From positions 1 through 7,759 of the forward strand of contig JASLZV010000072.1 in NCBI GenBank assembly GCA_030754715.1: DNA of 7,759 nt, read 5' to 3'. A program made the position numbers and the translations under genes. Every line of letters begins with the position of its first letter. Positions within the stretch are counted from its first letter, which is position 1. Source of the stretch: Phycisphaerae bacterium (GTDB taxonomy: Bacteria > Planctomycetota > Phycisphaerae > SM23-33). Of the stretch, positions 7,331-7,759 are shown one piece after another. The notes under the pieces were generated by a model, which did not search any database, was not told the DNA's origin, and saw only the letters and a list, made by a program, of their open reading frames with translations.

Positions 7331-7359
7331 TTGCCGCCCCAAGCCGATAACATTATACT
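7331..7359 (+). promoter_or_regulatory. Predicted sigma-70-type promoter for the rightward glycosyltransferase
   Basis: TTGCCG (7331-7336, 4 of 6 to TTGACA) and TATACT (7354-7359, 5 of 6 to TATAAT) are separated by the ideal 17 bases. Transcription would start near 7366, about 70 bases before the ATG at 7438. The promoter lies directly after the plus-strand terminator. A perfect 10-bp palindrome GCCGCGCGGC (7363-7372) sits at the predicted start and could be an operator. Confidence 0.45.
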
Positions 7360-7380
7360 GCTGCCGCGCGGCCATGAGAA
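7352..7380 (-). promoter_or_regulatory. Predicted sigma-70-type promoter for the leftward polysaccharide operon
   Basis: On the minus strand a perfect TATAAT (7357-7352) lies 17 bases after TTCTCA (7380-7375, 4 of 6 to TTGACA). Its -10 box overlaps the -10 box of the rightward promoter, so both could use one opened AT patch. Start would be near 7345, giving the long leader. Confidence 0.4.
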
Positions 7381-7437
7381 CCGTCCGGACCAACAGGCAC
7401 CCGGCTGACTGGTCGCCGGGACAAGCGAAGGTAATCG

Positions 7438-7759
7438 ATGCGAAGATTGTTGATGATTGCGTACCACTTCCCTCCCAGCCTCTTGGTCGGCAGGATCCGC
7501 ACCGTTAAGTTCAGCAAATACCTTCCACAGTTCAGCTGGCAGCCGGTCGTCCTGACCTGCCAGCCGCCCCCCGGAACGCCCTGTGATCCCCACCACGAGA
7601 TCCCACCGGGGACCGAAGTCCACAGAATCGGGCAAGACAATTTCCATCCCTGGCTGACAGCCGGCGCAGCGACGGCGCGAACCATCATCGGCAGGGCAAT
7701 GGGGTTCCTGAGGCCGACCCGCTCGGACCGATCCGGCCGGCAGAGTCCTGGAACCCTCG
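7438..7759 (+). CDS. Glycosyltransferase N-terminus (GT4-like), divergent, cut off by the window edge
   Basis: The frame opened by ATG at 7438 runs without a stop to the window end (107 codons). It begins MRRLLMIAYHFPPS and continues RTVKFSKYLPQFSWQPVVLT, which is the well-known N-terminal pattern of a large glycosyltransferase group ('ILIIAYYFPP...G..R..KFVKYLP.FGW.PVVLT'). EIPPGTEVHRIG (54-65) follows, as in those enzymes ('..PPGT.VHR'). Its catalytic domain lies beyond the window. An in-frame TAA three bases before the ATG and an AAGG ribosome site (7428-7431) fix the start. Base composition supports this frame: in a hand count of 50 codons the third position is richest in G/C (37 of 50) and the second poorest (23 of 50), whereas the overlapping opposite-strand frames do not show that order with the third position highest. 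It is divergent from the six-gene operon and probably part of the same polysaccharide locus. Confidence 0.85.
   Translation, partial: MRRLLMIAYHFPPSLLVGRIRTVKFSKYLPQFSWQPVVLTCQPPPGTPCDPHHEIPPGTEVHRIGQDNFHPWLTAGAATARTIIGRAMGFLRPTRSDRSGRQSPGTL

Larger units (their letters stand above)
6962..7345 (-). other. Long non-coding leader ahead of the leftward operon
   Basis: If the promoter at 7352-7380 is right, the operon mRNA carries an untranslated leader of about 385 bases. Read on the minus strand it has several small hairpins: GAGGCCGA paired with TCGGCCTC (7285-7314), a UUCG-capped CGCC/GGCG stem near 7157-7168, GCACC/GGTGC near 7090-7105, and CGCAT/ATGCG near 7047-7061. It ends in a purine-rich ribosome site (AGAGGAAGAAGGAAT) before the ATG. 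I compared it by eye with the c-di-GMP-I and JUMPstart/ops elements and saw no match. I see no convincing protein-coding gene in it. Confidence 0.4.

Noticed and set aside
7101..7508. Plus-strand open frame of 135 residues
   Set aside because: Arginine/proline-rich shadow sequence with no family resemblance. It runs through the terminator and promoter and overlaps the true gene start in another frame.
7030..7647. Leftward open frame of 205 residues (open to the window edge)
   Set aside because: No recognisable family, no ribosome site, and the same codon grid read on the plus strand gives a clear glycosyltransferase N-terminus. The left half overlaps the promoter and terminator region.
7353..7688. 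Leftward open frame of 111 residues
   Set aside because: Antisense to the divergent glycosyltransferase. Its second codon position is G/C-richer than its first, which is unlike real genes.
1..7759. tRNA or rRNA genes, CRISPR arrays, insertion sequences
   Set aside because: I saw no tRNA-like cloverleaf, no direct-repeat array, no transposase and no terminal inverted repeats in the window.

Overview
The window is part of a bacterial polysaccharide (exopolysaccharide, capsule or O-antigen type) biosynthesis locus. It is fairly GC-rich. Nothing in it fixes the taxon. The relaxed Shine-Dalgarno use and the mix of gene families would suit an uncultured Planctomycetota-like or similar Gram-negative lineage, but that is a weak inference.

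Layout: six genes read leftwards as one tightly packed unit occupying about 6961 down to 1. In transcription order they are: an asparagine-synthetase-like protein with a defective glutaminase domain (6961-5114); a GT4 glycosyltransferase (5046-3850); a polytopic O-antigen ligase/polymerase-type protein (3842-2604); a second GT4 glycosyltransferase (2516-1272); a left-handed beta-helix acyltransferase (1275-688); and a third GT4 glycosyltransferase (695 to beyond the left edge). Gaps are 67 and 7 bases, then a short intergenic space holding a perfect 12-bp hairpin, then two stop/start overlaps of 4 and 8 bases. This points to co-transcription and translational coupling.

At the right end a further glycosyltransferase starts on the opposite strand (7438 to beyond the right edge). 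It is easy to miss because the opposite strand carries long overlapping open frames. Between the two divergent units lie about 476 bases of non-coding DNA. This holds a candidate bidirectional promoter (overlapping -10 boxes around 7352-7359), a factor-independent-type terminator pointing right (7285-7322), an A/T-rich inverted repeat (7225-7240) and a long, hairpin-rich leader ahead of the leftward operon.

How the genes would work together (inference from families): the glycosyltransferases add sugars to a lipid-linked or growing glycan at the cytoplasmic face. The acyltransferase decorates a sugar with an acetyl or similar group. The asparagine-synthetase-like protein probably makes an ATP-dependent amide or related modification. 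The membrane protein polymerises or ligates the finished glycan outside the membrane. No flippase, initiating phosphoglycosyltransferase or export machinery is in the window; these would be expected in the flanks.
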